Assembly (NCBI RefSeq): GCF_900114675.1
Contig: NZ_FOZM01000001.1
Location: forward strand, 1,426,001 to 1,490,000
Length of the DNA stretch: 64,000 bases
Reading direction: 5' to 3'
From: Yoonia litorea
Lineage (GTDB): Bacteria; Pseudomonadota; Alphaproteobacteria; Rhodobacterales; Rhodobacteraceae
The position numbers and the translations under genes were made by a program. The notes beneath the pieces are model-generated. The model saw only the letters and a list, made by a program, of their open reading frames with translations. It was not told the origin of the DNA and made no database searches. Below, piece by piece: positions 24,426 through 33,714 of the stretch; the first letter of the stretch is position 1; each line of letters begins with the position of its first letter.

Positions 24426-26831
24426 TTAGTGGGCGATGGCTCCTGCCCCGCCGTTATCGCTTTTCAATGCGGCGGCGGCGGCTTCCTCTGCGGCCTCATC
24501 CCACTCAATCGGCTCCGGCTTGCGCACAAGCGCGTGCTCCAGAACTTCAGAGACGTGTTTGACGGGAATGATGGTCAATCCCTCTTTCACGTTGTCCGGA
24601 ATCTCCGGCAGGTCTTTGGCATTGTCCTGAGGGATCAGGACCGTTGTGATCCCGCCACGCAAGGCTGCAAGCAGCTTCTCCTTCAGGCCACCGATCGGCA
24701 TCGCATTACCACGCAGCGAAACCTCGCCTGTCATGGCAATGTCTTTGCGCACAGGGATCTGGGTCAGGACCGACACGATCGACGTCACCATGGCCAGACC
24801 CGCTGACGGGCCGTCCTTCGGGGTTGCCCCGTCAGGCACGTGGACATGGATATCGAGCGTATCAAACTTTGGCGGTTTGACCCCGATCTCGGGCGCGATG
24901 GAACGAACGTAAGATGACGCGGCATCAATCGACTCTTTCATCACATCACCAAGCTTACCGGTCGTCTTCATCCGGCCTTTGCCAGGAAGACGCAGCGCTT
25001 CGATGTTCAAAAGCTCGCCACCAACCGATGTCCAGGCCAGACCGGTGACGACACCGATTTGATCCTCTTCTTCGGCCAGACCGAAGCGATGCTTTTCCAC
25101 ACCAAGGAAGTCGGAAAGATTTTCGGCTGTGACTTCAATCACATCCGCCTCTTTCTTCACAATCTTGGTGACGGCTTTCCGTGCCACTTTCGCAAGTTCA
25201 CGCTCTAGGTTTCGGACGCCCGCCTCACGGGTATAGACCCGTACCATCGCTGTCAGCGCATCGTCAGTGACCGTGAACTCTTTTTCCTTCAGGCCGTGGT
25301 TCTTCATGACCTTCGGAAGCAGATGCTGTTTGGCAATCTCGCGCTTTTCATCCTCGGTGTAACCAGCCAGCGAAATGATCTCCATCCGGTCCAGAAGCGG
25401 GCCAGGCATGTTGTAGGAGTTCGCTGTGGTCAGGAACATCACGTTCGAAAGGTCGTATTCCACCTCAAGGTAGTGATCGACAAAAGTCGAGTTCTGTTCC
25501 GGATCAAGCACCTCAAGCATGGCCGAGGCCGGATCACCACGGAAGTCCTGCCCCATCTTGTCGATTTCATCGAGCAGGATAAGCGGGTTGGTGGTCTTCG
25601 CCTTTTTCAGCGCCTGAATGATCTTGCCGGGCATCGAACCGATATAAGTCCTGCGGTGACCGCGGATTTCGCTTTCATCACGCACGCCACCTAGGCTGAT
25701 GCGGATGAACTCGCGGCCCGTCGCTTTGGCAACCGATTTGCCAAGCGAGGTTTTACCCACACCCGGAGGGCCGACCAAGCACATGATCGGGCCTTTCAGC
25801 TTCTTGGAGCGCTGCTGGACGGCGAGATATTCCACGATCCGTTCCTTGACCTTTTCCAGACCAAAGTGATCGGCATCCAAAATATCCTGCGCGCGATTGA
25901 GGTCCTTTTTGACACGCGATTTGGTGCCCCAAGGCACGCCGAGGATCCAATCCATATAATTGCGCACTACGGTGGCTTCGGCGGACATGGGGGACATATT
26001 CTTGAGCTTCTTCAGCTCTGCTTCCACCTTCTCGCGGGCCTCTTTGGACAGCTTTGTTTCGGCGATTTTCGCCTCAAGCTCCTCGACCTCGTTCTGGCCG
26101 TCTTCACCATCACCAAGTTCCTTCTGAATGGCTTTCATCTGCTCATTCAGATAGTACTCGCGCTGGGTCCGCTCCATCTGGGATTTCACGCGGGTTTTGA
26201 TCTTTTTCTCGACCTGCAACACGGACATTTCGCCCTGCATCATGCCAAAGACCTTCTCCAGGCGTTCAGACACAGACAGCGTCTCCAAAAGCGCCTGTTT
26301 CTGATCAACCTCGATGCCAAGATGGCCGGCCACAAGGTCTGCCAGCTTTTCAGGCTCGGTCGCATCACCGACAGCGGCCATCGCCTCTTCAGGGATATTC
26401 TTTTTGATCTTGGCGTAGCGCTCGAATTCGGCTGACACATTGCGCAACAGCGCTTCGATTTCAGCCGGATCGCCAGACGTTTCTTCAAGAACCTCACAGG
26501 AGGCTTCAAAGAACTGGTCGTTTGAAGCGAAGTCGGTGATCCTGACGCGTGTGCGGCCTTCGACCAGAACTTTTACGGTTCCGTCGGGAAGCTTCAGCAG
26601 CTGCAAGACATTCGCCAGCACGCCAACTTTGTAGATACCGTCCTGATCAGGCTCGTCCTGACCGGGGTCGATCTGGCTGGACAGCAGGATTTGCTTGTCG
26701 TCCTGCATCACCTCTTCAAGTGCGCGGACCGATTTCTCACGCCCGACGAAAAGCGGCACGATCATGTGCGGGAAGACCACAATGTCGCGCAGCGGCAGGA
26801 CGGGGTAAGACGAACTCGTTGGTTCTTGCAT
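24426..26831 (-). CDS. lon: ATP-dependent protease Lon
   Basis: 801 residues from ATG at 26831 (AGGAAAAG upstream); the longer frame to 26939 is rejected. The N-terminal substrate-binding LON domain (YPVLPLRDIVVFPHMIVPLF), a coiled-coil middle, AAA+ Walker A GPPGVGKTSLG and Walker B LILLDEIDKMG are all visible. The C-terminal protease domain has catalytic Ser in PKDGPSAG and Lys in GGLKEKLLAA. It degrades damaged and regulatory proteins. A candidate sigma32 promoter is 75-100 bases upstream, and a terminator follows. No clpX or clpP is adjacent; hup and phosphatase genes follow. Confidence 0.98.
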   Translation of the reverse strand: MQEPTSSSYPVLPLRDIVVFPHMIVPLFVGREKSVRALEEVMQDDKQILLSSQIDPGQDEPDQDGIYKVGVLANVLQLLKLPDGTVKVLVEGRTRVRITDFASNDQFFEASCEVLEETSGDPAEIEALLRNVSAEFERYAKIKKNIPEEAMAAVGDATEPEKLADLVAGHLGIEVDQKQALLETLSVSERLEKVFGMMQGEMSVLQVEKKIKTRVKSQMERTQREYYLNEQMKAIQKELGDGEDGQNEVEELEAKIAETKLSKEAREKVEAELKKLKNMSPMSAEATVVRNYMDWILGVPWGTKSRVKKDLNRAQDILDADHFGLEKVKERIVEYLAVQQRSKKLKGPIMCLVGPPGVGKTSLGKSVAKATGREFIRISLGGVRDESEIRGHRRTYIGSMPGKIIQALKKAKTTNPLILLDEIDKMGQDFRGDPASAMLEVLDPEQNSTFVDHYLEVEYDLSNVMFLTTANSYNMPGPLLDRMEIISLAGYTEDEKREIAKQHLLPKVMKNHGLKEKEFTVTDDALTAMVRVYTREAGVRNLERELAKVARKAVTKIVKKEADVIEVTAENLSDFLGVEKHRFGLAEEEDQIGVVTGLAWTSVGGELLNIEALRLPGKGRMKTTGKLGDVMKESIDAASSYVRSIAPEIGVKPPKFDTLDIHVHVPDGATPKDGPSAGLAMVTSIVSVLTQIPVRKDIAMTGEVSLRGNAMPIGGLKEKLLAALRGGITTVLIPQDNAKDLPEIPDNVKEGLTIIPVKHVSEVLEHALVRKPEPIEWDEAAEEAAAAALKSDNGGAGAIAH

Positions 26832-26904
26832 GCTCTTTTCCTTTTTTCGGCAAGACGCGCCTGTCCCGCTTTGCGGCAACATGGAGCATCTCCTTGGCTT
26901 CAAC

Positions 26905-26933
26905 ATGTGGGGCGATGGGATGAAGGTTTCAAG
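26905..26933 (-). promoter_or_regulatory. candidate heat-shock (sigma32/RpoH) promoter of lon
   Basis: CTTGAA at 26933-26928, 15-base spacer, then CCCCACAT at 26912-26905, on the minus strand. The E. coli sigma32 pattern is CTTGAA, 13-15 bases, CCCCATnT, so the fit is close. It gives a leader of about 65 bases before the lon ATG. Lon is a classic heat-shock gene. Confidence 0.6.
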
Positions 26934-27027
26934 CGCCACATCTATCGACTGGGCCCACAGTGGCGGTCATTGAAGTCGCCCGCAAGCGATGAGGGGCGAT
27001 TCTTTTTGCGCTGCGGCGTTTCGCCGG

Positions 27028-28158
27028 TCAGAGGGGTGCGATATCGCCCTTCGCGCGGCCCGCGTGGAAATCCGCTTCCCAATCGGCGAAGGCACCTGCT
27101 GCAATTGCCGTGCGCATGCCGGCCATGATTTCCTGAAAGTAATGCAGGTTATGCCATGTCAGCAGCATCCCTGAAATCATTTCCTGCGCGCGGAAAACGT
27201 GATGAAGATATGCCCGCGAATAATTGCTGCAGGCCGGACAGGTGCATTCGGCATCCAAAGGACGCGGATCGTCTGCATGACGCGCGTTCTTGATGTTGAC
27301 CACGCCGCGGCGTGTGAACGCCTGACCGGTGCGACCCGACCGGCTTGGCAGGACGCAATCCATCATGTCGATACCGCGTTTGACCGCACCGACGATATCG
27401 TCAGGTTTGCCCACCCCCATCAGGTAGCGCGGCTTATCGACAGGGAGTTGATCAGGCGCGAAATCAAGCACCTTGAACATCGCCTCCTGCCCTTCACCAA
27501 CGGCCAGTCCGCCGACAGCATAGCCGTCGAATTCGATCGCCCTGAGCGCCTCGGCAGAACGCCCGCGCAGGTCTTCTTCCAGACCACCTTGCTGGATACC
27601 GAACAAAGCATGTCCCGGACGATCCCCGAAGGCATCCCGGGACCGCTGCGCCCACCGCATCGACAACTCCATGCTTTCTTGGATCCGCTTGCGGTCAGCA
27701 GGAAGTGCCGGACATTCGTCGAAACACATCACGATGTCCGATCCGAGGAGCTTCTGAATTTCCATGGAACGCTCGGGCGTCAAATGATGCCGCGATCCGT
27801 CAATATGGCTTTTGAAGGTCACACCTTCTTCGGTGAGTTTGCGCAGGTCAGAAAGGCTCATCACCTGAAACCCGCCTGAGTCCGTCAGGATCGGTTTGTC
27901 CCAGTTCATAAACTGATGCAGCCCGCCAAGGCGGTCGATGCGTTCGGCCGTCGGACGCAGCATCAGGTGATAGGTGTTGCCGAGCAGGATATCTGCGCCG
28001 GTGGCAGCCACGCTTTCCGGCATCATCGCCTTGACCGTCGCCGCTGTTCCGACAGGCATAAAGGCCGGCGTCCGGATATCGCCGCGCGGCGTGTTGATCA
28101 CGCCGGTGCGGGCCTTTCCGTCGGTAGCCTTGAGATCAAATGAAAATGTCGCCGTCAT
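27028..28158 (-). CDS. tgt: tRNA-guanine transglycosylase
   Basis: 376 residues from ATG at 28158 (AAGGA upstream). It exchanges guanine 34 for the queuosine precursor preQ1 in tRNAs with GUN anticodons, including the two tRNA-Asp(GTC) in this window. Motifs are [13 protein letters not shown] (catalytic Asp region), [39 protein letters not shown], and the zinc site [16 protein letters not shown]. No queA is adjacent in the window. It diverges from an MFS transporter gene. Confidence 0.97.
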   Translation of the reverse strand: MTATFSFDLKATDGKARTGVINTPRGDIRTPAFMPVGTAATVKAMMPESVAATGADILLGNTYHLMLRPTAERIDRLGGLHQFMNWDKPILTDSGGFQVMSLSDLRKLTEEGVTFKSHIDGSRHHLTPERSMEIQKLLGSDIVMCFDECPALPADRKRIQESMELSMRWAQRSRDAFGDRPGHALFGIQQGGLEEDLRGRSAEALRAIEFDGYAVGGLAVGEGQEAMFKVLDFAPDQLPVDKPRYLMGVGKPDDIVGAVKRGIDMMDCVLPSRSGRTGQAFTRRGVVNIKNARHADDPRPLDAECTCPACSNYSRAYLHHVFRAQEMISGMLLTWHNLHYFQEIMAGMRTAIAAGAFADWEADFHAGRAKGDIAPL

Positions 28159-28249
28159 GGTGCCATCCTTTGCAATGGTGTGCATATGACCGAAGTGATG
28201 TGCGATGAAAAGGCTTCTCCGGTCGCGGACTTGGCGCTAACGTCGCGCA

Positions 28250-29464
28250 ATGGAAACTCAGACGCCAGATGCCCCCGATGCCCCCGCCGTCAATGCCGCC
28301 ATTTGGGCGGGTTGCTTTATCGGTTTCGTCAGTTTCGGCTTTGCCGCGACTTTTGGGGTGTTTCTGCGCCCCATGTCGGAAGCGTTGGGCTGGTCGCGCG
28401 AGGTCTTTGCCCTATCGCTGGCCATTCAGGCAATTTGTTGGGGCATTACCCAACCGCTCGCGGGAATGCTGGCCGACCGCTTTGGCAGCGGGCGTGTTCT
28501 TGCAGCAGGTGCGGCCATCGCGGCCACCGGTTTTGCAATCCGTGGACTGATCATTGATCCGACAGTATTTGTGCTGTCCGGTATCATCGTTGGCATCGGC
28601 ACTGGAGCCGCAGCGTTCCAAATCGTGATTATCGCTTTGGGAAAAATCGTCTCGCCCTCAAAGCGCAGCTTCATCATGGGACTTGGCACCGCGTCGGCGT
28701 CGGCGGGTATGTTTGTCTCAGCGCCACTTTCTGTGGCGCTGATTGGCTGGATTGGGTGGCAGAATGCAATCTTGTTTATTGCGGTAAGCTTTCTGCTGAT
28801 CCTGCCCGTGTCGGTTCTGGTGCACCGCGTTTCGATCCCCACTGTGACGGCTGGAAACAGCCGGTTCGGCTATGCGATCCGCACGGCATTTCAGGATCGC
28901 GCTTATGTGCTTTTGTTCACGGGCTTCTTTGTCTGCGGGTTTCACGTTGCCTTCATCCAGACGCATCTGCCTGCGTATATCGCAGATCAGGGGCTTTCAC
29001 CGGCAATCGGTGCTTCGTCGCTTGCGTTGATCGGGCTATTCAACATTGCCGGATCGTTTGCCTCTGGCTGGTCAGGACAACGGTTTTCCAAGAAACGTGT
29101 CCTCAGCGGCATCTACTTCGCCCGCGCCATCGTGATTGCGCTCTTTATCCTGGCGCCACTGTCACCCGGCAGCATCTACATATTCTCTGCAGCAATGGGG
29201 CTTTTGTGGCTGTCCACGGTGCCATTGACGACTGCGCTTGTAGCGCAGACCCAAGGCGTCTCATACCTCGCGACGCTCGGCGGTCTGATCTTTCTCAGCC
29301 ACCAGACCGGCGCGTTTTTGGGGACGTGGCTGGGCGGGCGGATTTATGACACCTACGGCACTTATGAGCCGATGTGGTGGGCCGCGATTGTCCTCGGCAT
29401 CGCTGCAGCGCTGATCCATCTGCCGATCCGTGAGACCCCCGGACCACTTGCCCAAGCGAGTTAA
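28250..29464 (+). CDS. MFS transporter
   Basis: 404 residues with 12 predictable hydrophobic segments. The cytoplasmic loop 2-3 motif GMLADRFGSGRVL matches the MFS consensus G(M)xADRxGRR. The layout resembles the oxalate/formate or monocarboxylate antiporter-like group (NAAIWAGCFIGFVSFGFAATFGVFLRPM), but the substrate is unknown. A second, unrelated MFS gene begins 3 bases after its stop, so the two are an operon. Confidence 0.87.
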   Translation: METQTPDAPDAPAVNAAIWAGCFIGFVSFGFAATFGVFLRPMSEALGWSREVFALSLAIQAICWGITQPLAGMLADRFGSGRVLAAGAAIAATGFAIRGLIIDPTVFVLSGIIVGIGTGAAAFQIVIIALGKIVSPSKRSFIMGLGTASASAGMFVSAPLSVALIGWIGWQNAILFIAVSFLLILPVSVLVHRVSIPTVTAGNSRFGYAIRTAFQDRAYVLLFTGFFVCGFHVAFIQTHLPAYIADQGLSPAIGASSLALIGLFNIAGSFASGWSGQRFSKKRVLSGIYFARAIVIALFILAPLSPGSIYIFSAAMGLLWLSTVPLTTALVAQTQGVSYLATLGGLIFLSHQTGAFLGTWLGGRIYDTYGTYEPMWWAAIVLGIAAALIHLPIRETPGPLAQAS

Positions 29465-29467
29465 GCC

Positions 29468-30676
29468 GTGAAGTCACTCAGAAGCTACAATCGGCACTTT
29501 CTGACCGGGACAGGGATTATTGCCGCGGTTTATCTCGCGCAGAACATGCTGTCGTTTGCCCTGCCGTTGTTGGCGCTAGAGATCAGCGGGACAGGTGCAG
29601 GATTTGCCTTGATCACAGGCGCGGGCTTTGTTCCCAATATCCTGTTTGCGATTTTTGTGGGTGTGATCAATGACCGGATCCGCAAAGCGACAGGATTCCG
29701 CGCCTATAGCATTCTGCTAGCACTATCCTGCGCTGCGCTTTGGCTTTTGATGGTGACAGATCTGGTCAATCTGGCAGCGCTTGCCGTCTTTATGATCGCG
29801 TTGAACCTCTTGGGCTATGCGATTGGAAACCTGCAGTTCACATTGTTAAGGCTGACTGTTCCGCACACCGACCTTAGCGATGCGACATCGCTGAGCAGCG
29901 CCATAAATTCGACGATCAGCACAGTCGGTCCGGCGCTTGGTGGCCTTGCCCTCTATCTTATCGGAGGGACGGGGCTTGTTGGTCTGGTGACGTTGCTTCT
30001 CGCTGTGAGTATGGCAGCGGCCTACACGGTCACGCCCGAAGAACCCGATCCGACCCCTGCCCCGTTCTGGCCGTCGCTGCGCGAAGGTTTCGTGGTCTTC
30101 TCCCGCAATCGGGAACTTGTGATGATGACCATCGCAGTTGTGTTGACCAACGCCGCGGCAGGCGCGTTTACCGTGGCAATGATCCTCAAACTCAAGACAG
30201 GTCTGGGTGCCAACGACTTTCAGGTCGGACTCGTGGCCGCCGTCGGAGGCGTTGGCTCGATCATTGCTTCTGGTTACGCGCCCCGCCTGCGGCGCTGGCT
30301 CGGCTATCGCGCGGCGTTCTACTGGCCGATCTGGGTGTTGGCGTTGATCTGCCTTGCCGGTGCCGGAGCGCCAACACTCTGGCTATTGTTTATCATCAGC
30401 TTTTTTGAAGGCGCGTTCTCGATCTTTTACGCAATCGGGGTCTGGTCGTACCGGCAGGAAAGCACCGAGGCTGCCCATATGGGACGGGTCGCCGGAATCA
30501 CTGGGGCTATCTTCAAGCTTCTGATGCCGCCGGTGATCTTTCTTGCTGGTGTTCTGACCGATGCCGAAGCCGTTGCCGCGGCCTTCTGGCTTGCAGCGAG
30601 TTTGAACATCGCCGCTGCAATTTTCCTCACAACGGTTGCAGGTTGGGGATGGCCCCGCCGTCCGGTGGCCGCATGA
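29468..30676 (+). CDS. MFS transporter (second of a pair)
   Basis: 402 residues, 12 hydrophobic segments. It differs from the preceding transporter and resembles the enterobactin-exporter/MFS_3 type, with VGVINDRIRKATGFRAYSIL as the loop 2-3 motif. The start is GTG at 29468 right after the previous stop, so the two are translated together. The substrate is unknown; a tandem pair of distinct MFS genes may reflect separate import and export of related compounds (inference). Confidence 0.85.
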   Translation: MKSLRSYNRHFLTGTGIIAAVYLAQNMLSFALPLLALEISGTGAGFALITGAGFVPNILFAIFVGVINDRIRKATGFRAYSILLALSCAALWLLMVTDLVNLAALAVFMIALNLLGYAIGNLQFTLLRLTVPHTDLSDATSLSSAINSTISTVGPALGGLALYLIGGTGLVGLVTLLLAVSMAAAYTVTPEEPDPTPAPFWPSLREGFVVFSRNRELVMMTIAVVLTNAAAGAFTVAMILKLKTGLGANDFQVGLVAAVGGVGSIIASGYAPRLRRWLGYRAAFYWPIWVLALICLAGAGAPTLWLLFIISFFEGAFSIFYAIGVWSYRQESTEAAHMGRVAGITGAIFKLLMPPVIFLAGVLTDAEAVAAAFWLAASLNIAAAIFLTTVAGWGWPRRPVAA

Positions 30677-30802
30677 CATCCCTCGTTGTGCAAAAAAGAC
30701 CCGCGCGAAAGGTGTGGCGCGGACGACGCGACGCAACCGGCACCCTTTACGCCACAAGGCCTAATCCCTATATGTTTGCTCAGGAATTCAGGAACGGACG
30801 CC

Positions 30803-31165
30803 ATGACGGATAGCAATGCCCAGCTTGAAGGTGCGCCAATGATCGCACCCTCGACCACAGAACACCCGCTCTATGATGATATCGTGCAAGCGTGCCGCTC
30901 TGTTTATGATCCGGAAATTCCGGTGAATATTTACGACCTTGGATTGATCTACACGATCGACATCAAGGAAGATAACGCCGTGAATATCATCATGACACTG
31001 ACAGCGCCCGGTTGCCCTGTTGCAGGCGAGATGCCGGGATGGGTGGCAGACGCCGTCGAACCGCTGCCAGGTGTTAAGCAGGTCGATGTCGAAATGACGT
31101 TTGAGCCGCAGTGGGGCATGGACATGATGTCTGACGAGGCACGGCTTGAATTGGGATTCATGTAG
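30803..31165 (+). CDS. sufT: SUF-system Fe-S assembly protein, DUF59/MIP18 family (SufT-like)
   Basis: 120 residues from ATG at 30803, with AGGAACGG upstream; the longer frame from 30686 is rejected. The DUF59 pattern is clear: VYDPEIPVNIYDLGLIY, MTLTAPGCPVAGEMP (conserved Cys) and VDVEMTFEPQWGMDMMSDEA. SufT proteins assist maturation of Fe-S proteins. It is followed within 75 bases by an A-type carrier gene. The rest of the suf operon is outside the window or elsewhere. Confidence 0.88.
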   Translation: MTDSNAQLEGAPMIAPSTTEHPLYDDIVQACRSVYDPEIPVNIYDLGLIYTIDIKEDNAVNIIMTLTAPGCPVAGEMPGWVADAVEPLPGVKQVDVEMTFEPQWGMDMMSDEARLELGFM

Positions 31166-31237
31166 GAAACCGTGACACTGCGCCCTCTTGAGGACGCAAT
31201 GGCAGCCCACTATCTTTATGCTCAAAGGAGCAAACGC

Positions 31238-31600
31238 ATGTTCGGTATTCCAGGCAAACAAGCGGTCACCATAACTGATAAGGCCGCAGCACAGATCGCC
31301 AAACTGATGACCAAAGATGGTCACCAGGGCTTGCGCATTGGCGTCAAGAAAGGCGGCTGCGCGGGCATGGAATACACTATGGATTACGTGACCGAGGTCG
31401 ATCCGCTTGATGAAGTCGTCGAACAGGACGGCGCGCGCGTGATGATTGCGCCGATGGCGCAGATGTTCCTTTTCGGAACCGAAATCGACTACGAAGTTTC
31501 ACTGCTTGAAAGCGGCTTCAAATTCCGCAACCCCAATGTGGTGGACGCCTGCGGATGTGGCGAGTCGATCAAGTTCGACGAAAAGATCGCCAGCACCTGA
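31238..31600 (+). CDS. sufA: A-type iron-sulfur carrier, HesB/IscA/SufA family
   Basis: 120 residues from ATG at 31238, with AAAGGAG upstream; a longer frame from 31172 lacks this support. The three cluster Cys are present: GGCAGMEY and the C-terminal CGCGESIKF. It delivers Fe-S clusters to apoproteins in the cytoplasm. It follows sufT, and its TGA overlaps the ATG of the TfoX-domain gene (TGATG). Whether SufA, IscA or ErpA is the best name cannot be settled from sequence alone. Confidence 0.88.
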   Translation: MFGIPGKQAVTITDKAAAQIAKLMTKDGHQGLRIGVKKGGCAGMEYTMDYVTEVDPLDEVVEQDGARVMIAPMAQMFLFGTEIDYEVSLLESGFKFRNPNVVDACGCGESIKFDEKIAST

Positions 31601-31899
31601 TGGCTGTGTCGGAGGCTGATATCGCCTTCGCCACCGATCTGTTTTCCGATCTGGGGCCAGTCACAAGTCGAAAGATGTTTGGTGGTATCTGCCTTTACCT
31701 CGATGGCACAGTCTTTGCGCTGATGACAAGCGAAGGCCAGTTGCACCTCAAAGCAAAGCCACCTTTATCTGACCAGCTTGCAGCGCAAGGCTCAACCCAA
31801 TTTCACAACATGCCTTACTGGTCCATGCCAGAGGCGGCCCTTGACGACCCTGCCGAGGCCTGTTCACTTGCCCGCCAAACACTGCCAACCCTGACATAA
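31600..31899 (+). CDS. TfoX/Sxy N-terminal domain protein
   Basis: 99 residues from ATG at 31600, overlapping the sufA stop by one base. The TfoX_N pattern is clear: [20 protein letters not shown], then [15 protein letters not shown] and [11 protein letters not shown]. TfoX/Sxy proteins activate competence with CRP in gammaproteobacteria, but short stand-alone TfoX_N proteins in alphaproteobacteria have no known role. The C-terminal TfoX domain is absent. Confidence 0.85.
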   Translation: MAVSEADIAFATDLFSDLGPVTSRKMFGGICLYLDGTVFALMTSEGQLHLKAKPPLSDQLAAQGSTQFHNMPYWSMPEAALDDPAEACSLARQTLPTLT

Positions 31900-31909
31900 G
31901 GATCTGCCG

Positions 31910-32647
31910 ATGCCTCGCAAACTTGCCGCCGGAAACTGGAAGATGAATGGCCTTCGGGCTGACCTCGTCGAACTGAAGGCGATTGCGGATCATGCAGAAG
32001 GCGCGGCCGTGGATGTGCTGATCTGCCCACCTGCTACACTGATCGCGGCATGTGCCGACATGACTGTGACGATTGGCGCTCAGGACTGCCACACGGCAGA
32101 GAGCGGTGCACATACAGGCGATCTTAGCGCAGAAATGCTTGCGGACGCAGGCGCAAAAGCTGTCATCACTGGTCATTCGGAACGCCGTGCAGATCACGGC
32201 GAAACCGACGCAACCGTTGCTGAGAAATCCGAAGCCGCCTACCGCGCAAATCTGACAGCCGTGATCTGTATTGGCGAAACGCTGGCACAGCGCGAGGACG
32301 GCACGACCCTTTCAGTGATTGATGCCCAACTTGCAGGCTCTGTCCCGGATAGCGCATCTGCGGCAAACACGGTGATTGCCTATGAACCCGTGTGGGCCAT
32401 TGGCACAGGTAAGGTGCCGACAACTGAACAAATCGCCGAAGTGCACGCTCATATCCGCGAGCGCCTGACGGACCGTTTTGCTGACGGCGCAGAGTTTTCC
32501 GTCCTCTATGGGGGGTCGGTCAAGGCCAGCAATGCTGCAGAGATATTCGCGGTCGACCACGTCGATGGCGCACTTGTTGGTGGCGCAAGTCTCAAGGCTG
32601 CCGATTTCACGCCAATTGTTGACGCACTGGGAGCCGCAGACCGCTAG
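31910..32647 (+). CDS. tpiA: triosephosphate isomerase
   Basis: 245 residues, full length. It interconverts dihydroxyacetone phosphate and glyceraldehyde 3-phosphate. The active site is intact: AAGNWKMNG (Asn and Lys), GHSERR (electrophile His) and [12 protein letters not shown] (catalytic Glu), plus [10 protein letters not shown] for the phosphate. Its stop overlaps by four bases the stop of the convergent B12-binding regulator gene. Confidence 0.97.
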   Translation: MPRKLAAGNWKMNGLRADLVELKAIADHAEGAAVDVLICPPATLIAACADMTVTIGAQDCHTAESGAHTGDLSAEMLADAGAKAVITGHSERRADHGETDATVAEKSEAAYRANLTAVICIGETLAQREDGTTLSVIDAQLAGSVPDSASAANTVIAYEPVWAIGTGKVPTTEQIAEVHAHIRERLTDRFADGAEFSVLYGGSVKASNAAEIFAVDHVDGALVGGASLKAADFTPIVDALGAADR

Positions 32648-33474
32648 TTTGCGGGAAGCTCGACCACATCCTTCAGGCGCTCAACCGCACCCTCGATGTC
32701 CTTGATCACGTCATCGGCGCCAACAAGCGTCTCGATGTCAGGGTGATGGTCGAGGATATTCCCTGCCACAACAATCATTGCGAGTGGATGCGATATCCGC
32801 AGCGCCAGAACCAGGCGCGTCAGTCTAGCAATCAGCACATCTGAATTGGCCACAAGTACGATTGCGCGGTAGTTGCGCAGCTCTGCTTTGTCGAGGATGG
32901 TTTCATGATCCATCCCGATCATCATATCGATATCCCAACCATTCCTGCGGAAGATGTCGGTCGCGATCTCGATGCCGAGCGTGTGCGTTTCACCGGGTAC
33001 CAAAGCAAACATCGCTGGATGTTCTGCGCGATTTTCGATGATCGAAGGGGCGATGACATGCCGCAAACCGCGGATGATGCGGAAAAGTTTGCCACAGGCC
33101 AGCGTAACGTCGACGAATGTGATCTTATCGGCATCCCAGAGGTCACCAAGACGCCTCGCTGCAGCAGCGACGTAGCCAAGATAGATCTGCTCGACCGCTG
33201 CCCCATCTTGACGGGCCTCAAGAATGACACGATCAGCCGCGCGGTTGTCGGAGGACAACAGCGCATCGCAGAGCCGTTCAATCTCTGCCTTTGTCGGGAA
33301 CCCAGCTTTCTGCGCGTTCCTTGGCATGCGAAATGCTAACCTTCTGACTACCTCACGCGCAACGGCAATGAGAGCATCCTCTGGTAGATCCTTCTCTACG
33401 AGCCTGAATTGCTTTTCAGCTCTCTTATACTCTGCGCTATCAAACGCACTTTCGTTCAACGGCGCCTTCGCCAT
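32644..33474 (-). CDS. cobalamin-binding regulator, PpaA/AerR-like
   Basis: 276 residues from ATG at 33474, preceded by a perfect AGGAGGT. The N-terminus is non-conserved. A helical B12-binding-2-type cap (about 65-140; [21 protein letters not shown]) precedes a Rossmann-like B12-binding domain (about 153-270). That domain has ETHTLG (E162, H164, G167), a variant of the lower-ligand motif DxHxxG. No DNA-binding domain is visible. The layout matches PpaA/AerR, known as light- and B12-responsive antirepressors of PpsR/CrtJ in Rhodobacter. It diverges from a P450 gene over a spacer holding a PpsR-type palindrome. Confidence 0.72.
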   Translation of the reverse strand: MAKAPLNESAFDSAEYKRAEKQFRLVEKDLPEDALIAVAREVVRRLAFRMPRNAQKAGFPTKAEIERLCDALLSSDNRAADRVILEARQDGAAVEQIYLGYVAAAARRLGDLWDADKITFVDVTLACGKLFRIIRGLRHVIAPSIIENRAEHPAMFALVPGETHTLGIEIATDIFRRNGWDIDMMIGMDHETILDKAELRNYRAIVLVANSDVLIARLTRLVLALRISHPLAMIVVAGNILDHHPDIETLVGADDVIKDIEGAVERLKDVVELPAN

Positions 33475-33607
33475 GAACGGACCTCCTCTTTTGGCCAAGA
33501 CAAAAGTCGGCTCATCACAAGACTCACCGACAATCATTCTTAACTTGCTGTCAAAGTACCATAAAAATAGGGGGAAATGCGCGTGTCAGAAGGTCGCGGA
33601 TCAGCTC

Positions 33608-33625
33608 TGTCAACTTAGATTGACA
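33608..33625. promoter_or_regulatory. TGTC-N10-GACA palindrome (PpsR/CrtJ-type operator candidate)
   Basis: TGTCAACTTAGATTGACA, a perfect 6-base inverted repeat (TGTCAA/TTGACA). It satisfies the PpsR/CrtJ consensus TGT-N12-ACA and its stricter form TGTC-N10-GACA. It lies 90 bases before the P450 ATG and 134 bases before the AerR-like ATG. The right half also forms a possible -35 (TTGACA) with TGCTAA 17 bases on, pointing to the P450 gene. Confidence 0.5.
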
Positions 33626-33714
33626 CTTTTCGGAATGCGCATTGCTAACGCGTTGCAAAGACACATGACTATAGCAGGCTTGCAAGTTCAAAACCGCTTC
33701 GCCAAACCTGACAC

